Shown piece after piece: positions 59,648-64,000 of a stretch of DNA of 64,000 nt (positions within the stretch are counted from its first letter, which is position 1; each line of letters opens with the position of its first letter). Source of the DNA: Xestospongia bergquistia. Lineage: Eukaryota; Porifera; Demospongiae; Haplosclerida; Petrosiidae. The position numbers and the translations under genes are program-made. A model generated the notes under the pieces. It was not told the DNA's origin and made no database searches. It saw nothing but the letters and a program-made list of their open reading frames with translations. The DNA is taken from assembly GCA_963965975.1 (NCBI GenBank), contig OZ014413.1:684501-748500 (forward strand), in the 5' to 3' direction.

Positions 59648-62052
59648 TTAGTCCAGTCCCATACTGTCTCCGCCCATTCCAGCAGCTCCTCCACCACCAC
59701 CAGATGGAGGAGGGTGGCCTCCCATTCCAGCTCCACCCATTCCTCCACCCACTTTTGATGAGATCTTTTCCATAACACGTTGTATTTTAGGATTAGATTG
59801 ATATTTAGCAATATTAGCAGGATTAGTTTGAATGTCAGCAAAGGCAGCTTGAACCTCAGGGTCCTAGAAATAAAAAAATTAATATTTTATTCCACAATAA
59901 AAGTCTATCATATAAAGGCCTAGTGTAACATGCTGTTTAACTTTTCTATGTTAATAATACCTGCATCATAGTTATCAACTCTGGGTCTTGAAAGAGGGAG
60001 TTAAGATCTGGTCCACCTAATGGTACTATGTAGTCAAACTACATCACAAGTAATGTTCCTTTACCTCCTGGGGGTCCACCTCCCATTCCCCCTCCAAAGG
60101 GCATTCCTCCAGGTCCTCCCATACCTCCGAAAGGCATCCCTCCAGGTCCTCCCATACCTCCAAAAGGCATCCCTCCAGGTCCTCCCATACCTCCAAAAGG
60201 CATTCCTCCACCCATTCCACCTGGGAAACCACGACGTTGCTGTTGTTGTTGCTTTTCACGTTCCTCCTAATATGATATTAAATATTCATGATGTTAGAAA
60301 TATTAATCATTTACTTGTTCTTTACGTTCTCTCTCTCTAGCCTCTTGTCTAAAGAATAGATTGATAAATACATATACTAAATCAGAAGTATATAGTTAAA
60401 AGTCAAAGGTCAAGTTATAGTTAAACAAGAGCTAGAATAATATAATAAATTGACTTTCTTACATGCGACGTTTCTTTTCAGCTGCCTCTTTGTCTCTTTT
60501 CTTTCTTTCCTGCTTCAATTTGTGCTCTCTAATCTTCTCAACCTATCAAATCAACAATATTAAGTTATACTAGACCTCTATTATACAATGATAGTAACTA
60601 TATTGTAGTATAATACTGTTGTATAATATGTACTGTATCACTGTTGTACTTACCTTAGGTTTAACACCCTTCAACATTTCATTGACATCATCATCATAAT
60701 CTAATTTGCATGCTAATTGAAGATCTTTACCTGCTTCCTCCCATTGGCCTAACAGACTAAAGTACAAAGGTCAAAGGTTATGTATACTCCCACTGAAGTT
60801 TAGGTCAACTGTTGTACCTGTGGGCTTTGCCTCGCCATTTATATCCTTGGGCAGAGTCTGGGTTTAATTTAACTGCCTCATTACAATCTCTAATAGCAGC
60901 ATTAGGTTTTTGGAGTTTAATATAAGTACTATAGAAATAAATACAGACTCATACTAATAGACTCAAATCCATTCTATATGAGAATGAGACTCACCTTGCT
61001 CTTTTAGCATATAACAGAGCAGAATTAGGATTGTTTCTTATAGCATTAGTAAAGTGTTCTATAGCCTTCTCCAAGTCGCCTGCAAGAGCAACATAGAGTG
61101 AGAACTTTCAAAGACTAAAGTCTTACATACCATCAGAGACAGCTGACATGGCTAGACCACGTTCTTCCTGAGACTTCTCTAACATTTCCTCGGTCACCTT
61201 TGAAACAATACATGTCCATATTAACATTCACACTGTATGCATTCACTTAACATACCTCTTTACTACTATCTCCCATTTCCTGAGGAGGATCTGTATCAGG
61301 TGGAATAGTTCCTTCGTTATCAAGTTCTAATAAGTTAGAGAGAGAGAGAGAGAGTGATATTTTAAAATTGAAATAAAAAAACTTACCAAGATCACTTCCT
61401 TCGCTCTCTGGTTCTTTCTATATCAATTCATATTAAGTATTATATATAGTACAATACATATTAAGTATTATATATAGTACAATACATATTAAGTATTATA
61501 TATAGTACAATACATATTAAGTATTATATATAGTACAATACATATTAAGTATTATATATAGTACAATACATATTAAGTATTATATATAGTACAATACATA
61601 TTAAGTATTATATATAGTACAATACATATTAAGTATTATATATAGTACAATACATATTAAGTATTATATATAGTACAATACATATTAAGTATTATATATA
61701 ATATAGTACAATATATATAATATAATATAACACATACTGGTGGTGGTGCTGGAGGTGGTTCAGGTTTATGCTCAGTTTTAGGAGCAGATGGCGGGGATTT
61801 AGGTGGTTCTGTTTCCATGGACTCAGGAGGTGGGGCTTCAGCTTTGACAATTGGAATACTACCTCCCACACTATTAATGCAAAAGAGAACAAGTCAAGAA
61901 ATCAGTAGTTGCTATATATACCTCTCTATGTATTGCTTGAAGAAGCCAAGTTCTGGTAGCTGGAGAACTTCTGGTCGTGCACGACATAATCGTATAAAAT
62001 CCCTCAGCTGAGTTAATTTGGAGGGATCTAGTTTTAGAGGATCAGAAGACAT
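59648..62052 (-). CDS. ST13: Hsc70-interacting protein (Hip)
   Basis: Co-chaperone that binds the Hsp70 ATPase domain and stabilises its ADP state. Exons: 61922-62052, 61738-61870, 61387-61417, 61256-61326, 61131-61197, 60995-61079, 60818-60928, 60654-60756, 60463-60542, 60315-60348, 60065-60266, 59961-60016, 59648-59863. They join in frame to 439 residues (human 369). The N-terminal dimerisation domain is [21 protein letters not shown] Pro-rich linker and an acidic segment follow. Three TPRs contain [20 protein letters not shown] and [20 protein letters not shown] charged helix ([15 protein letters not shown]), the [12 protein letters not shown] repeats and the C-terminal STI1/DP domain ([21 protein letters not shown]) come next. 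The protein ends in a Gly/Met-rich tail, SMGLD. The extra length lies in the linker and Gly repeats. Confidence 0.97.
60085..60205 (-). repeat. ST13: 33-bp coding repeat (GGMPF-type) in ST13
   Basis: Nearly identical 33-bp units encode [11 protein letters not shown], about four copies. This is the counterpart of the GGMPG repeats of other Hip proteins. Confidence 0.92.
61427..61700. repeat. 28-bp tandem array in ST13 intron
   Basis: About 9.7 almost perfect copies of a 28-bp unit starting AGTACAATACATATTAAGTA, between exons 61387-61417 and 61738-61870. Confidence 0.97.
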
Positions 62053-62175
62053 GATTAATGGAAATTGGAATATCTTCTAGATGCTTCTGACACGTGCTTG
62101 CAGAAATGGGTGTGATGGAGGTGGGGCTGTGGTGCAAACGCCCACATACTTAATTGCTGTCCTTGAGGGCTAATA
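62053..62175. promoter_or_regulatory. 123-bp divergent promoter, ST13 / GATB
   Basis: Only 123 bp separate the two start codons. It contains a palindromic E-box CACGTG at 62,091-62,096 and GC-rich GGGTGTG/GGTGGGG boxes at about 62,108-62,126 of the Sp/KLF-binding type, with no TATA box. A housekeeping bidirectional promoter is the simplest reading. Confidence 0.65.
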
Positions 62176-64000
62176 ATGAGGTTGTCTTTCTTCTGTTGTT
62201 ATTCTTGGGTATCTGCTGTGGGATTAGAAATTCATGCACAGATATCTTCTCAGACTAAGATATTCTCTGAAAGTACAACAAGAACTAATGATGCATCTCC
62301 TAATAGTTGTGTGTCACTGTTTGATATAGCAATACCAGGAACATTACCAGTATGGATGTATAGTTGAATGGATGATGGATTGATGGATGGATGGATAGAC
62401 AGATTAAATTCAATAGACAATATACAAATGATGTACTATGATAGTATCTAGTGTATGAAAATTAATGATGAACAAATTAATTAATTAATGGTAATTATAA
62501 TTAATATATATATTATAATACATTTTAGGTTCTCAACATATCTTGTGTTAAAGCTGGTGTATTAACAGCATTAGCTCTTAATGCAAGCATCAATATTCGC
62601 TCATACTTTGATCGTAAACATTACTTCTATCCAGATTTACCAGTAAGTCAAGTCATACTAGTTTGACAACTTGAGTTCTCTTGATAGGCTGGTTATCAAA
62701 TAACTCAGAAACGAGTTCCACTTGCCGTGGGAGGTTCCCTTGATGTACCACATAATGATAGTCTAATGACTGTTAAGTTGAGACAGCTTCATTTAGAGCA
62801 AGACAGTGGAAAAATTGTATTTGGAGAGAAGAAAGAAGGCCAGAGAGAGACATTAGTGGATTATAATAGAGCAGGTAAGTTCTTAGAACTTAAATATTTC
62901 TTAGAATACTTAAATAGACCTTGAACCCAATCCTAAATGTAACTATATGTATTATTAACCCTTTAGTACATAATGTACATTGACATTACATTAGGTATAG
63001 GTCTATATGTATTATTAACCCTTTAGTACATAATGTACATTGACATTACATTAGGTATAGGTCTAATGGAACTATATGTATTATTAACCCTCTATTATAT
63101 AATGTACATTGATATTACATTAGGTATAGGTCTAATGGAGCTATATGTATTATTAACCCTCTAGTACATAATGTACATTGATATCGCATTAGGTATAGGT
63201 CTAATAGAGCTATATGTATTATTAACCCTTTAGTACATAATGTACATTGATATTACATTAGGTATAGGTTTAATGGAGCTATATGTATTATTAACCCTCT
63301 AGTACATAATGTACATTGATATCACATTAGGTATAGGTTTAATGGAGATATATGTATTATTAACCCTTTAGTACATTGATATCACATTAGGTGTAGGTCT
63401 AATGGAGATAGTTACTGAACCTGATATGAGAAATGGTGCAGAAGCTGCAGCTTTTGTTCGAGAACTCCGTCTGTTGCTACGGCAACTAGGTACATGTGAT
63501 GGGAACATGCAAGGTAGTAAACTAATTAATTATTTATAAGTTATATTCATTAATTAGATGGTTCATTAAGAATTGATGCTAATATATCAGTAACATCTGA
63601 TGATAGATCTGTAACAGGTGCTAGAACTGAAGTAAAAAATATCAGTGGATTAAAATTCCTTACTAAAGCTATAGGTCTGTTTATTAAATTATATTAATAC
63701 TAATTAATGAACTAAACTGTTAATCCATCCATCTATATCATTCATTCATTTCTTTTAAAATATATGTCACTAAAGATTATGATATTTTGCGACATATTAA
63801 AGTGTTAGAGAATGGAGGACAAATTGAAGAAGAGACTCGAAGTTTTGATGAAAGGAAAAGGTATTATTATATCTCATTTCTTGTTGTTATTGTGTGTTAT
63901 AGTGTGACCACACCTACCAGAGGAAAGTCTCTTCGTCAAGATTATCGTTTTATGGCTGAACATGATCTACCTCCATTAATTTTGTATTCTAAGGAACACC
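62176..64000 (+). CDS. GATB: Mitochondrial glutamyl-tRNA(Gln) amidotransferase subunit B, 5' part
   Basis: Subunit of the GatCAB complex that converts Glu-tRNA(Gln) to Gln-tRNA(Gln) in mitochondria. Exons 62176-62349, 62529-62642, 62688-62874, 63391-63513, 63558-63674, 63776-63860 and 63903-64000 (runs off the window) give about 299 residues in frame. Diagnostic segments are [50 protein letters not shown], the GatB signature [49 protein letters not shown] and [13 protein letters not shown]. The short Ser/Cys-rich N-terminus ([13 protein letters not shown]) may serve as a mitochondrial presequence but is brief and not basic; an upstream in-frame start was not found because the promoter is so short. 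Confidence 0.97.
62938..63390. repeat. Tandem array containing copies of a 3' splice site, GATB intron
   Basis: About seven units of 60-68 bp (TATATGTATTATTAACCC...AATGTACATTGATATTACATTAG|GTATAGGTCTAATGGAG). The last unit is the true acceptor and first 20 or so bases of exon 63391-63513 (CATTAG|GTGTAGGTCTAATGGAG). The array therefore consists of diverged copies of that splice site and exon start. Confidence 0.92.

Overview
The window is animal nuclear DNA. It is AT-rich and gene-dense, with many short GT-AG introns, and it carries clear homologues of SREBP, SQSTM1/p62, ST13/Hip, OCIAD, mitochondrial GatB, and cadherin and death-domain families. The compactness, the tandem Ig receptors, the death-domain/LRR gene and a PRPP synthetase of the plant-like class II type fit an early-branching animal, most likely a sponge such as Amphimedon. 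The lineage is an inference from gene style, not from a search.

Layout. (1) 328-30376, plus strand: the 3' part of one enormous cadherin gene. At least 21 exons give about 8,200 residues, with one exon of 15.7 kb. Blocks of classical EC repeats alternate with blocks of a second cadherin-like module. A LamG-like domain is nested in one module, and the C-terminus has receptor-L-like repeats and three EGF domains but no membrane anchor. (2) 30704-33832, minus strand: an OCIA-domain protein (mitochondrial/endosomal family) and a p62-like PB1-ZZ protein. (3) 34252-43729, plus strand: a proline-rich adaptor with six SH3 domains (SH3D19-like), then a class II PRPP synthetase homologue. (4) 44197-48859, minus strand: two tandem Ig-type single-pass membrane proteins. 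(5) 49596-58823, minus strand: SREBP, then a death-domain/coiled-coil/LRR protein. (6) 59648-62052, minus strand: ST13 (Hip), followed downstream by a decayed copy of its own last exon. (7) 62176 to the end, plus strand: GATB, 5' part, sharing a 123-bp divergent promoter with ST13.

The genes are not one pathway. They read as an ordinary metazoan neighbourhood of adhesion, lipid regulation, proteostasis, mitochondrial translation and innate-immune-style receptors. The unusual features are the giant alternating cadherin, the two Ig paralogues that are nearly identical in patches (introns included), intronic tandem arrays that begin or end at splice sites, and in-gene exon multiplication. For every gene I chained exons by splice sites and checked that reading frame was kept across all junctions; the resulting lengths are given per gene.
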